A DNA stretch of 64,000 bases from Eublepharis macularius (GCF_028583425.1 NC_072806.1:34952001-35016000); one strand, 5' to 3'; shown: positions 11,688 through 23,500, counted from the stretch's first letter. The notes: generated by a model not told the origin, from the sequence alone. Numbers and translations are program-made.

Positions 11688-14472
11688 TATGCATAAACAA
11701 ACTGGAGGGGTCCCCATAGTTTTAAACAGTCCCAAGTAACATCCATTTATCTTCTATAACTTGAATAATCCTCATTTGAAACTCTTTGCATTTTGAACAG
11801 AACAATGTGCGCCAAAAGTAGATCCGGTTCCACAGCCTGAAAGGACAGACATTTTGACAGGGGTTCAGCAGGAGAAATCCTCAAACGCTGAAGGTATTTA
11901 CACCTTTTCCATCTTGCTTGCTGAAACAAACCGTTTTTCTCTCTCCTTGACAGGGGTGTTTAGGTCTTAGTAAAGGAAAACTGGGTTCGAATCTCTGCTC
12001 TGCCGTGGAAGCTCAGCCAGTAATCCTGGGCCATCACTACCTCTCAGGATAACCTACCTCATAGGGTGGTTGTAAGGAAAGAATGGAGGAAGGAAAAACA
12101 ATGTGATACGCCACTTCGGGTCCCCACAACAGAGAGGAATGAAGTATTAATAAAAAGTTAAAAAGAAATTCAGCAGTTCACATTTCACAATGCTGTTGTA
12201 TGAAAATGGGGTTTATTTGGGAATGGGTGCAGGGAAAAACTTACCTGGGTGGGCTGTTTCGGAGGCCCTTTCCGTGGGAAAAGCTCATGTTTAAGGACGA
12301 GTTGAATTGGTAAAAATCTTTTTTCCAAGGCCATTGTGGTCAAAAAGGCCACAGGTCCCAAAGAGAAGCTTTGCTATGTGGCAAACCTTGCCCCTGTCTA
12401 GTTATGTATATATTCCTCACTCACCTTTCCTCAACAGAACTGAGCACCTTCTATGCTTCCTCCTCCCTCTCCTTTGTCCTCACAGCAACCCTGTGAGGTA
12501 GGTTAGGCTGAGATTGTGACTAGCCCAAGGTCACCCAGTGAGCCTCACAATGGAGAGGATTCGAATCGGGGTCTCGCCAGCTGTAAGGCCCAGTACGATA
12601 ACCATTATTCCATTCCACATTGTCTTTTAAGTACATTAAGGCCCCAGGGGTTATTTCCCAGCCTTTTTCTGTCTTCATTTAACCGTTTTATTCCTGATTT
12701 TCTTCAGCAAGCCCTTGGCCAGTGGGTGACACTTTGACAGAAGACGAGGAGGAAGACAAGGTGCCTTTACACAACCTCCAGCGCTTAAGTAAGCTGTTGT
12801 TTTTTGCTGTGAAACCAAAGAAAGGTGTGAATTCACCGCTCCTCCTTCAATGAGACAATGTTAGCCCTAATTTTTTTACCTGGCATGTGTACATGGTCAT
12901 TGAGCTGGCATTAGAAGGATGATCACAAAAAACTGAAACAGTATTTTAATTTGGCTGGGGATGAAACCGAAATATTCAGTCCTGTTAGCATTGGTTAAGA
13001 CACACTCTAGGCTGCCAGAGTTCGTTGAGAACTGCTGCTAGTCACGGTAAAGGGTACAGGGATATCTCGGCTCATTAGATCATGTAACTACTAACTGGCA
13101 ATTATTCACATCTCTTAGGGCTGTGTTATGTATTAGGTGTGGCATGTGGAGCTTTCTGCACTTGCACTGAGTCAGTTTGGTATAGTAGTTAAGAGCGCGG
13201 GACTAATCTGGAGAACCGGGTTTGATTCCCCACTCCTCCACCTGAAGCCAGTCACAGCTCTCTCAGAGTTCTCTCAGCCTCACCCACCTCACAGGGTGAT
13301 TGTCATGAGGATAATAATGGCATCCTTTGTAAACTGCTCTGAGTGGGCGTTAAGTTGTCCTGAAGGGCGGTATATAAATTGAATGTTGTTGTTACTGTAT
13401 TTGTTGGAGTGTCAGGTGGCTTACCCACTTCCATCCCAGACAGTTTTCTTTGGAACTCATTCCTGAAGGTCTATTAATTGTTTCTTAACCAAGCTTTCCT
13501 GTTTCACAGCCCAGCTAGATGAAATTTTAAAACAAAGTGGTGGGAAGTGTTGAGGAAAGGCACCCCCACCCGCCCTCCACACATTCCGATTCTTCCTTGT
13601 AAGCCCCCACTTCAAGCCTTATGAGGAATGTGTTTGGATGGAAATATGTAATTCGGTTCTTAAACACTAGAAGCCATATTTGGCGACGAGGCAGTTCTGG
13701 CTCAGTAGTAGAGCACACATGTTTGCAGGCGGAAGGTCCCAGGATGGATCATGAGCATGTCTGGGTAAAGGCCCCTTTTTCTTGTGGAGTTATAAGGGGA
13801 CCTGCAGGGGACCAAAATTATAACAGAGCAAAGACTGAACCAGGGCTTTCTTTGTTCTTGGATACCCCTCACCCTGTTTGTGCGGACCTGTGGATATCCT
13901 CACTAAGACAATATTCTCATTTTCTGCTAATAAATATTGTGTTCCTGTTGCGGTTCCTTATAGCTCAGCAAAAACAGATAGCAGTTGTTCAACCCAGGCC
14001 AGCCTGTGACTGTGGTGGTTGTTCCCTGTTGTGAAGCTTATCCTCAAACAAGACCAGATTTCAGACGTTCGGGCATGTAAGCACCTAAGCCACTGTAAAG
14101 CTGTATGGATCAGTGCCCATCAACCTGAATTTGCAAGAGTGTAAGGTCAATGTTCTAGGACTGGTGGTGGTCACTGAAAGACATAGGAAGCTCCGTTTGT
14201 CTTAAGGGAGGGAGGCTAGTCATCCCTGACTAGTCCTTTTGGGTTCTGAACGCGAGTCTCTTATTGCTGCTTTCCCAACAGGGGAATCGGAAGAACTCCA
14301 CGGCCTTCTCCTCAACCCCCACCTCCGGCAGCTGCTTCGAACCGTCGACCAGGCCGCAGACAAGAATTCCCTCATGAGAGAGTACATGCAAGAGCCACTC
14401 TTTGTGGAGTTTGCTGACTGCTGCCTGCGGATTGTTGAGCCGCCCGAGAAGGAGAACGAGTTTCCTGAGTGA
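7976..14472 (+). CDS. ZNHIT3: ZNHIT3, zinc finger HIT-domain protein 3 (five coding exons)
   Basis: Joined from exons 7976-8061, 10735-10766, 11801-11893, 12708-12788 and 14282-14472; all junctions are GT/AG and phases agree, giving 160 aa (human about 155). ZNHIT3 is a nuclear HIT-finger protein linked to box C/D snoRNP assembly (established). The N-terminus carries the zf-HIT module: CSVC, then CPSC, then CSVPC with KKHK and a final Cys, spread over exons 1 to 3. Exon 4 is acidic (EDEEEDK). Exon 5 has the conserved C-terminal block with [11 protein letters not shown] and [14 protein letters not shown], which I recognise from the mammalian protein. It starts in a CpG island and faces MYO19 tail to tail, as in mammals. 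Introns hold SINEs and CR1 pieces. No damage seen. Confidence 0.96.
8885..9010 (-). mobile_element. 5S-rRNA-derived SINE fragment
   Basis: Body ACATGGCGACCCCTGCTGGG with TTCCTTGGAGGGCTCCCATC, the inverse of the 5S 'GGATGGGAGACC' part. Confidence 0.6.
9045..9140 (+). mobile_element. tRNA-derived SINE head
   Basis: GCATAGTGTAGTGGCTGGAG (box A) and CCAGGTTCGATTCCC (box B). Truncated after the head. Confidence 0.7.
9300..9860 (+). mobile_element. CR1/L2-type LINE 3' end
   Basis: Encodes the ORF2 end ([20 protein letters not shown] and relatives), then a 3' UTR ending CCTGAGCCTGCTGATG, GGGAGGGCAGAATATAAATT and ATAAATAAATAAA. In ZNHIT3 intron 1. Confidence 0.8.
10735..10766 (+). CDS. ZNHIT3: ZNHIT3 coding exon 2 (32-bp micro-exon)
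   Basis: Preceded by TTTGTTTCTTGCAG and followed by a GTAG donor. Encodes [11 protein letters not shown], the third Cys pair and His region of the HIT finger; phase joins exon 1 and exon 3 exactly. Confidence 0.92.
11627..11684. repeat. (TG)n(AG)n microsatellite
   Basis: About 8 TG then about 20 AG units in ZNHIT3 intron 2. Confidence 0.95.
11801..11893 (+). CDS. ZNHIT3: ZNHIT3 coding exon 3
   Basis: Starts after TTTTGAACAG and completes EQC, the last metal-binding Cys of the finger, then a Pro/Glu-rich linker. Donor GTATTT. Confidence 0.9.
11958..12160 (+). mobile_element. tRNA-derived SINE
   Basis: Box B TGGGTTCGAATCTC, then body and tail GATACGCCACTTCGGGTCCC. ZNHIT3 intron 3. Confidence 0.75.
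12465..12630 (-). mobile_element. tRNA-derived SINE
   Basis: TTTGTCCTCACAGCAACCC, GAGGTAGGTTAGGCTGAGA and GATTCGAATCGGGG; inverse of the same family. ZNHIT3 intron 3. Confidence 0.75.
12708..12788 (+). CDS. ZNHIT3: ZNHIT3 coding exon 4
   Basis: Acceptor TTTTCTTCAG, donor GTAAGC. Encodes the acidic stretch LTEDEEEDK followed by PLHNLQRL, matching the acidic middle of mammalian ZNHIT3. Confidence 0.9.
13160..13400 (+). mobile_element. tRNA-derived SINE, near full length
   Basis: Box A region TGGTATAGTAGTTAAGAG, box B GGTTTGATTCC, tail CTGAAGGGCGGTATATAAAT and GAATGTTGTTGTTA. In ZNHIT3 intron 4. Confidence 0.85.
14282..14472 (+). CDS. ZNHIT3: ZNHIT3 coding exon 5 and stop
   Basis: Acceptor TTTCCCAACAG. 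Encodes the highly conserved C-terminus ([11 protein letters not shown], then [18 protein letters not shown]) and the stop at 14470-14472. Confidence 0.95.
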
Positions 14473-15718
14473 AACAGGTTCAAGGATAAGAAGAGAGGGT
14501 GGAAGGCAGTTTGTGACTGTCCAGGCCGGAATGGAACCTCTCCTCTGATGATTAACCGCTGACTTCTCAGTCCCTTTCTTTCTGAGTGGATTCCGCTGTT
14601 GTCTGTGGCTCTCTTCTCCCAGATTTGGGGGAATGGGAGCAGTTATATGCCAGAAGCAGATTTTTTAAGCTTTGAAATCCATCTTCCAGCTTTTACCATC
14701 TTGGAAATGATGTGTTCCATTTGTAACATGGAGGACTCTGCTTTATGATTTTTTTTTTTTAAAAAAGAGCTTCCCTACCAGTTTAAAACCCTGATTTTAC
14801 ATTTCATTGAAGTGGTAGTGAAGTCACTCCATATAGTTAAGCAAAAATAGGTTGCTCATCATATCTTGTACTTACAAAACGGCTCATCATGTTTAAAAAT
14901 TGTTCCTGGATTGTACCATTTCCGATTGGTGGTAGGGGAGGTGTGACTGCCCCCTCCAGAATTCACAAATGAAGGTCCTTCTAATTCAGTAAGGGGGTAA
15001 CAATTCAGGAATAACTTTACCATCCCATAACCTGTTTGGACAGACATGGGACCAGGAGGATGAATCGAATCCTGGCGTTTGCCAGTTAACAAAAACATCT
15101 GCCTCTCGGAAAGGAGTAGAATGGATGGGTGGAAGTTTCCCCCACCGTTGTGGTGAGCTTTGCAATCTGTTTCGGTGACAATGCGATGGATATGTACCAT
15201 CCAATGAGTTTCACTGGCAAGCGTTTCCTATGGGAACGCTATTTCCAAGGTGTTCATGTGCAAGCATGGATTGCTGCGCCCCACTGGAACTCTTATTTAT
15301 TTATTTCTGACTTAGACGGGGGCCGCTTTCACCTGGCCTTTGGCAGATGAGAAATGGAGGTTCAAGTTTAGTTGGAACAACTGCAGCAACAATCTTAACA
15401 CATTTATCATAGACTTTTAAGACCTCTTTGTGTAAATCAGATAAATCCAGAAGTAGGGGAATACTGACCATTTGGTGTTCCTGGCTAAAGCTCTGCGTGG
15501 CAACTCTTAGGCCATGTACCAGTGGTTTTTCAGAACATGTGACAGTTTTAGTGCAGTGGCCGTAGCCCTCTGTCTAGCCCAATTCTTTATAGCTGAGGGG
15601 ATGCTTAAAAATACTTTTTGGTCATCTTTCTTTGTGGGGGTGCGGGGTGGGTGGGAACCAAACTTGGATTGTAGCAGACAAAGCTTGTTCAAGAATGTCA
15701 GAAAACAATAATATTAAA
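14473..15718 (+). other. ZNHIT3: ZNHIT3 3' untranslated region (likely)
   Basis: About 1.2 kb without recognised repeats between the ZNHIT3 stop and an ATTAAA at 15713-15718. The extent is inferred from that signal only. Confidence 0.5.
15713..15718 (+). terminator. ZNHIT3: Candidate ZNHIT3 poly(A) signal ATTAAA
   Basis: ATTAAA on the plus strand in an A/T-rich context, 7 bp from an oppositely oriented ATTAAA that could serve MYO19. Confidence 0.45.
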
Positions 15719-15725
15719 CTTTGGC

Positions 15726-15731
15726 TTTAAT
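15726..15731 (-). terminator. MYO19: Candidate MYO19 poly(A) signal ATTAAA (minus strand)
   Basis: TTTAAT on the plus strand reads ATTAAA on the MYO19 strand, about 1.06 kb beyond the stop codon. I found no AATAAA on that strand in between, so this is the best candidate; the assignment is inference. Confidence 0.4.
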
Positions 15732-16139
15732 TTATGACAGTTCTGGTATATTCTTAGAAAATTTCTTGTGCAATTGTTACATCTTACAGCTGCAATTACA
15801 AATGTTCACACCCAATTCTGAACGGCAAACCCCCTTGGACATTTAGCCCTGCCTGTTTCCAACCTGCAAACTTTGGAGCAGAAGATTTAGTACTGAGGTA
15901 GAGGACGGAGACGTGCTTTGGTCCATGAAAGGGGAGAAAGGATGGGGGTATCCCTTTTACTATCCCGTGGGGAGGTGCTGAACCCCAAGTGCATGGGGAC
16001 ATCTTTCAAGATTGACACATTCACAAATGTGCAGAGAACAAAGAGGCAGGAAATTGTGAGCCTTTTAGTGTAACAAGATGCTGGTTTGCGCTCTTAATTG
16101 AGAAGGTGTCTTTGTCCTGTGTCCTAGAGCAGGGGTCCC

Positions 16140-16585
16140 CAACCTTGTTAAGGCTGCAGACCCTTTTGGAATTCAGATACACAGTGGCGGAGCCAACCAT
16201 ACAATGGCTGCTATAAATGGCGGAGCCAACCACAAAATGGCTGCCACAAGAGGCGGAGCCAACCACAAAATGGCTGCCACAAGAGGTGGAGCCAACCACA
16301 AATGTCAGGGAGTAAAGCTAGTAACTCTAATAGAAACTCTTCAACATTTCAGGCAGAAGCTCTGTTAAACAGGATGACTTTTAAAATTAACATTGTTTAA
16401 AAATTTGTTTTTGTATACATACAAAACATCAGTCACACACTAAAGTATGTTGTGGTAGCAGCTGATGCTAAAGTGACATTTTAAAGAGTCTGCGCAGCCA
16501 CTCGGAACCCCTGCTGTTCCAAAGCTCCATCTGGACCCACCCAATTTCTAAAAAAAAACTTGGGGAGTGCCATGTTGAGGACCCG
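16140..16585. mobile_element. hAT-type element downstream of MYO19 coding end
   Basis: Begins CAGGGGTCCCCAACC and ends with a decayed inverse; perfect 8-bp target duplication TCCTAGAG (16132-16139 and 16586-16593). Contains a 33-bp minisatellite. It lies in the probable MYO19 3' UTR. Confidence 0.8.
16186..16305. repeat. 33-bp minisatellite, about 3.5 units
   Basis: GGCGGAGCCAACCA starts at 16186, 16219, 16252 and (as GGTGGAGCC) 16285, giving an exact 33-bp period within the hAT-type element. Confidence 0.9.
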
Positions 16586-16788
16586 TCCTAGAGTATGGGC
16601 GTGTGGTGGAACTGAACACGTGCTGTTTGTCATCCCCCCCCCCCGCCCCAACATGTGTAGACTTTACTAAGGGTGGCATGAACTGGGCAGTGTCAACTAA
16701 AATGCCATGAGAAGGAGGCAGATAGAAAAGAACTTTTTTTCGATGAAAGAGTGCAATTAAAAGCTTTCTAGTGGACAGAAATTCACTT

Positions 16789-16917
16789 TTAGGTAGCGAG
16801 CAACTTGTGGTTGTCGAGCAGAATTTGGTTGAAGCCGGTCCTTGGGCAGTCGTGACAGTGAGGTCTGGTGTTGGCATAAAGCAGCGGTGATTTCTTGCAG
16901 TGGAACTTGACCGAGCC
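16789..16917 (-). CDS. MYO19: MYO19 last coding exon and stop
   Basis: Acceptor TTTCTGCCTAG. Encodes [15 protein letters not shown], then [16 protein letters not shown] and stop. Human ends GFNQILLERHRLIHVTSSAF, so this protein is about eight residues shorter at the end. Confidence 0.93.
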   Translation of the reverse strand, partial: GSVKFHCKKSPLLYANTRPHCHDCPRTGFNQILLDNHKLLAT

Positions 16918-17510
16918 CTAGGCAGAAAACGTGAATGTTAGGATTAGTCTGTAAAACAAGTGGGGCTGCCCCCCCACCCCGCAACACAGTTTCGCCAACT
17001 TCTGCTAGCCAAGTTCCACGTTAAAAAAACCCTGAAAAGATTCTTTCAGCATGCACAAGAAGCGCCTATCAGTTGCATTCAAGCAAAAATTGCTGTTTTA
17101 TCTGACTGGGCAGGGACTCAAAGAAAAGACCCTCAGCTAAAAGGTGTGGCTAATCCGGCTGTATGGACTACAACCGAATGATCTGTGGAAAGGTGCAGAA
17201 TGACTTGCCCCTGCCAATGTCACTTCTCTATTTAAATACCCAAGGCAGCTTAAAACAACAGCATTATTCCTTTTAAGTAACCATTAACACAACACCAGAC
17301 ATCAAACCAATAAGCACAACAATTCAACTGAGGAACAGAATGGCGCAAAGAAAATGTGACAAGTGAGGACCCAGAAGGATTTGAAGGGGACACAGCAATT
17401 CCCCTTCCTTGACCATGTCCTTCCCATGTCCTTCACTGCTTCCCATAGCCTCTACCCCTTTTCCTTGCTCCCTTCTCTTCCCCTTTCCCCTTCCCCCCCT
17501 CCAGTTGCAT

Positions 17511-17558
<48 letters not shown>

Positions 17559-20500
17559 TCCTCTTTCCCTCCTTCAGGCAGCCTCCACATGCTCACCATC
17601 CTTTCCTTCAAAATCTCTAACTTACTGTTACCTGCCTCCCATCTTCACCTATATTTCATAATTTACTTCACTTACATTTTTTGCAGTGGGAACACAAAGC
17701 AGCTTACATCTTTCTTCTTGCCTTCACATTATCCTCACAACAACCCTGAGAGGTAGATTAGACTGAGTGTGTGTGAGTGGATCATGGGCACCCAGCGAGC
17801 TTCCACAGCAGAATCTCCTGGATCCTACTCTGAAACTCTTACTTGTCAGAGATGCTTTAGGCTGATCCTGCACTGGACGGGGTTGGACTAGATGGTCTGT
17901 ATGGCCCCTTCCAACTCTGTGATTCTATGATTCTAACCACTCTGCTACACTGGCTTTTAGGGGAGCTGCTGTAGAACAGTAATAAGCAGGGTCAGGGTGA
18001 GCCATGCAGGTAATGTGGGTTCAAGTCATCCAGTGGTGGTTTCTGGGCCTGGCCCCACTGAGTCTTCCCTCAGAGGCCAAAACAGCCTTGGAAATGGCCC
18101 TGCCCCCTCCTGCCTTTTACTGACAGAAACCAACCCTGGAATGCTAGTTAAACTGTTGTAGTTGCCTAGCAACTGCCATTGAGGGCATTTGGTTAAAACT
18201 ATCAGTGCTCCTTTTATCATTTTGGGGTTTTTTTAGGTTCCAGATTTTTTTCAACAAACATTTTTCAGGTGCGTAGGAAGACCTGTCTTGTGCATTCATG
18301 GCTCCAATCTCTGGATCCTCAGATCAGGGTCTCTTGGCTATTAGTATATAAGATTATTGAGGAAGAGACATGCTTAACTACAAAACCTGGAGAAATAGGA
18401 CAGATTTTGCTTGGCATCAGATCTAGAGAGGGAATTCCACAAATGGGGTGCCATAATCCAGCAGTGAATGGCACGGGTCTCACTCAAATACACATGAGCT
18501 GCTTCATACCATGTCAGGCCTCTGGTACCCAGGCTGAGTTTTGTGTCCTCTTCCTGCCAGCAGCTCTGCCAGGCCTCCACAAGAGAAAGAAGGGTTTTCC
18601 CCAATACCTGTGCTCTTTTAACTGAACTCTCAAACCTTAAAGGTCACTGTAGTTCAACAGAAACCTTTCAAAAACAGAATCCAACAGGAAGCTGCTGAAT
18701 TGGAATTCATATGTAAATTTGACTCAGAGCGGGACCACAAGTGACGCCTGACACAGGTTGGACACTAGTCAGCTTCCCTCAAGTTTTGATGGGAAATGTA
18801 GGCATCCTGGTCTTGTAGCTTGGCTCTCCGACTGCTGTCCAATGGACTTTTCAACTGTCACTTGTCCAACATTCCGCCAAGCTGCCTACATTTCCCATCA
18901 AAACTTGAGGGGAGCTGACTAGTGTCCAACCTGTGTCAGGCGTCACTTGTGGTCCCGCTCACAGTCAAGCTGGGATTGAATAGAGACTATGAATGGTTAT
19001 CTCATTATCAGAAGTAACTGACTTCCTTAACAGAAGCAACCTGATCTCCATATCAGAAGCTACTGTTTGCATCTACTCCACCCTCCCCTCTCCACCTATA
19101 TATCTGACCAGTTTCTTCTTGCCTTCCATGCATCTGACAAAGAGAACTGTGATTCTCGAAAGCTTATGCTACAATAAAGTCGGTTAGTCTTAAAGGTGCT
19201 ACTGGACTCTTTTTGATTTTGCTACTACAGACTAACACGGCTAACTCCTTTGCATCTCAAATCTGGTACCTCCAATATATGACCACTGAACTACGGCCTC
19301 TGCTGGGAGCACTGATGGCTTTAAAACAGCAGCTCTTTGACCTGTGCCTCAAAGCTGATTTTTCAGTGCAGATTAACTTTCCTCCATCACACTGCTGTGT
19401 GACATGGCCAGCTTCTACCAAGAACGTCGCACCTACCTGTGGTGGAGCTCGGATGGAAGTGATGCCCCTGTCCAATGCCTTGGTCTCGACCGTGCGATGG
19501 CGGTTGTGCTGTAGGACTTGGAGGCATACCAGAAACGTGACGTTTCTCTGAAACCCACCCAACGTCACAGGAGAGTTCGACAGCACCAGTCCAACGGGCC
19601 AGAACTGAACAATTGTACTGGATGGCCTGGATTTTTCCAATTCGCTGAAACCCTGACTTGAGGAAACAGAGAAAAAGGACTCCCCTTTGATGTCGTCTAG
19701 TTCCTCTGCAGCCAGAGTATCCATCTTTGCCTAAGGAGAAAAAAGCATTTTAACTCCTTCGTGGCAGTGTAGAGGTAAGCACGCTCGTCTCCTCTCCATC
19801 TCTAACCGCCTTCAGCCCATGAGGGCTCTTCATCCGGCCCTCGAGCTGTTTATCCACTTTTGGGGAGTGAATCTGCCAAACTGCAGCACTGGCTAGCAGG
19901 TTAATGGTCTCAAAAAATGTTAAACAGCTTAAGGGTGGTTCTGAGTGAGGGCCACCTCTGGGTCTCTGCTTGCTTTTGAAGGTGCAGGCTTGGTACCAGC
20001 ACGGGCAACATCAAACCTGGAGCCTCCAGAAAAAGACAGAAAGCCCACTGTGGCTGAAAATCACGCTCATCCACGGCCCTAATGAATGGTAGCAGAGAAG
20101 TGAGAGATAGGTACTACTTCTGGAAAAATTACGCCAGAGCAGAGGAAGGGATTTTAAGCCTATGATAAATCAGAGCAAGGTGAAATTGTGGTTCCAGGAA
20201 ACAGTTTCCAGCCAGAGCTGTGTATGTTCTAGCACTTAAAAAAAATAAAATTCTGCACTAATGAAACCTGGGTTCTCTAATCAATGAAAATTGTACAGGT
20301 TGTTTTGCCAGCAACGCAAACACAGCTAAGCATGTCTTACAAAAGCAGGTCGTTTGGATGAATGCCAAGATCCTGATCCATGGGAGAGATTGGGCACAGC
20401 TGCTTATGGGGAACTACAAAGGTGGTGCACGCTCTGAAATATCCAAATTCATATTTTACACAAAGATAACCCTCATTTTGTCCAGTGTATACAAAACAAA

Positions 20501-23500
20501 TGTGGTTGTACTTCTGTGTGCATACTTTATTTTGCAATTTTTACCATTTTCCGCCTGCAAGTAAGGAGGTCAGGCGTGGAAGGCTATATAAGGCATTCAA
20601 GACCCACCCTTCACTATCATCCTGGATGCTCCAATTTCACCAAGCATTTTTACGCCTTCTAGAGTCTTTGCAATCATATGGTCTAGAAACTTGAGTTTCT
20701 TTTTAAAGAGTCATAGAAACATGAAACCTGAGCAACATGCCCTGCCCTGTGCTATTGCTGTCCTCCTTTGGAATCACAGCACACAAATCACAGCATATAC
20801 ATCCAACTTCCAACAAAAAGCAGGTCAGCTATAACAACTTGGCTCCCTCACCTTCCATTTTCTCCATGTCCGTTTTATAACCGTAACAGCTTTGCGCAGT
20901 TTCTGGAACCGTCTCCTGGCTAACCATGAACGAATGGCTGAAAAAAGGGAAGACAAAAAGAACTGTGGTTGTCAGTCCTAGGGTGGCAGTCCCTGGCAGT
21001 TAGATCCCCAAGCCCCTCTCAGCAAGCATGCAGGTGCATTGGTTGAAGAAACTTTATTTAGAGATCTATTCAGTTCGGGTGTACACTTGTAGGCAGAAGA
21101 TGGCAGAAGTGATTATTCAAACAATAGGACTACTAATTATAGGGGACGTTCTCCCGCCCACTGGCCCGTTTGCATTCAGGCACGAAAACCCAAAAAGTTA
21201 CATGGGAACATACTAGTTTAGTCTAGACAAAGCAGAGTGGAATCATTCCCTCCTGTGAAAAAGATACATTTCAGTACACAGCTGCATGTCTGGTCCAAGG
21301 ACACTGAGAAGTGAAAGCACATATTTTTTAGAGATAACAAAGAGGCCATTGACTCCTCTGGAAATTAGTATTAGCAGTCTAGACACCCTCAGGTGACTTA
21401 TATAAAATGCCTAAAGCACAGTATTTAACTTTGGCATTAGATCCAGAGGAGTTAACCATGTTAACTCCTCTGACGAAGAGAACTGTGATTCTCGAAACCT
21501 TATGGTACAGTAAAGTTGGTTAGTCTTAAAGGTGCTACTGGACTCTTTTCAACTTTGGCATTATATCAGTATAAGATGTAGTGTAAGATGCAGAACACAA
21601 TAATGTCATGGATGCTTATATCATTCTCAGTATAAGATGCAGAACACAACAATGGCATGGATGCTTGCATACATGACAGCAGTAAGAGAATCTGCTGGAG
21701 CGTGTTCTGCAAAATGGAAAAAGTTCATTGCCAAAATCTCATGTGCAAACGACGGCCGTGACGGGCAAAATGAAATTATCCCCACCCCAGTACACTGTTT
21801 CCAGCCTTTGCCACGCACCGTCCTTCACTCAATATTTCAGGCACCCTCCCAATTAAAAGTTGGAGACTTCCTTTTGCTCTTGTACCCAAAAAAGTTTTAA
21901 CGTGTAAAAAATACCCACTTTTGAGCCTCTTCCCTACAGCCGTGCAAGGGATAGGCCTCCCGAAGGGAAACTGCCTAGAGCAGAGACTCATGCAAGAAAC
22001 ACAACAGACAGACTCTTCTGAGGGATGGTCACTTGTCCACGAGAATGGGCTGCAACAGGACTTCGGCAGGCAGGGAGTGGACAGCCTCCTCTTGATGGGT
22101 ACTTTTGGGCTCTCCGTCTCAAGCATCCCCCGTGAAAAGGATCTCAGAGAGCCATTGCCAATCAGAGCAGGAAATACCAAGCTAGAAGGATCACCGGTCT
22201 GACTCAGCAGAAGACTGTTTCCGGTGTTCCTGCAATCAGCGATACCCAACTGGTTCTGCGGCAGAGCAGTGTGCCGTGTCTCCCATTGGTTGACCTTGGG
22301 CCATGCACCCTCCAGCCTTAACCCACCTCACTGGGGGGTTGCGAGCAGGGCTTTTTTTCAGGGGGAACGCAGGGGAACAGAGTTCCGGAACCTCTTCAAA
22401 ATGGTCACATGGCTGGTGGCCCCGCCCCCTGATCTCCAGACAGAGGGGAGTTGAGATTGCCCTCCGTGCTCCTCTGTCTGGAGATCAGGGGGCGGGGCCA
22501 CCAGCCATGTGACCATTTTCTCTGAGGGCAACCCACTGAGTTCCACCACCTCTTTTCCCAGAAAAAAACGCCCTGGTTGCGAGGAATAAAAGGGGTGTAC
22601 CTCCCTCCTAAATCTCTTCAGAGAAAGGGCACGACATGCAAGTTCACTGAATGTCCCGGCTTTTGATTGTATGGACTCACACTGTCATCTGTCTTGAGTC
22701 TCAGTGAGAAAGATGGACTATAAATAATATAAACTAATTAATACCATCCGTGAGCCTGAAACGGCACTTCGCAGGATTTGGCCAAGCTCCATCCCAGTCT
22801 GACATTCCTTGCAAGGATCTTAGCAGAAGCGGCCGAGGAGCTCCACTGGAAGTTGCCCTGCTATCTGTTTGAACCCACCTTCAGTTCCAAACACTTTTAA
22901 CACTTATCTTCATTGGTGAACTCCCCCTGCCCGTTACCTTTTCTCTCACCTGATTGGATGGCAGTAGCCGCCTGTCTCTGTTCCACCTGCTTCCGCCTCT
23001 TAAACCGCCGCCAGCAACACTGAATGCAGAAAGCCCTTTCGGATAAGGCTTGGGCTCGTTTGGCTTCGAGCAGCTCCAACTGCAAGAGAAAAATAAAACC
23101 TCCGGTTGGACCCATGGACAGTCAGGCACTTGCTGGTTCTCCAATACTTTTCAAAGCTACAATAAAATTGGTTAGTCTTAAAGGTGCTACTGGACTCTTT
23201 TTGATTTTTCAAAGCCATATCTTTGTTTCTAATATTTAGGAATGACTTAACATCTAGCGTGAAAAGAGTTTGAAAATCTAAGAGTCACTTAAATAAAGTT
23301 AAGTGTGCAGTTCTGCTGTCCCCCTTTAACAAAGTAGTACCTGTAAAGGTGACCGTCAATTGAAACAGCTGTGTACGCTGAACTCCACCACCTCTGCCCA
23401 GTTCTGTGACCTGGGTAAGTTATGTAAATACGCATAGATTTTGTATGAGAAAGGAACAGCAATAGAGGGTCACAATACCCCCGGCCTCTTGGAAGCTCAG

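Noticed and set aside
11332-11735. Ser/Leu-His/Thr repeat proteins on the minus strand
   Set aside because: Translations of the (TG)n(AG)n microsatellite.
18269-18625. 118-codon plus-strand frame
   Set aside because: No family match and antisense to an intron; chance frame.
21776-22249. 157-codon minus-strand frame in a MYO19 intron
   Set aside because: Does not join MYO19 exons in phase and shows no conserved motif.
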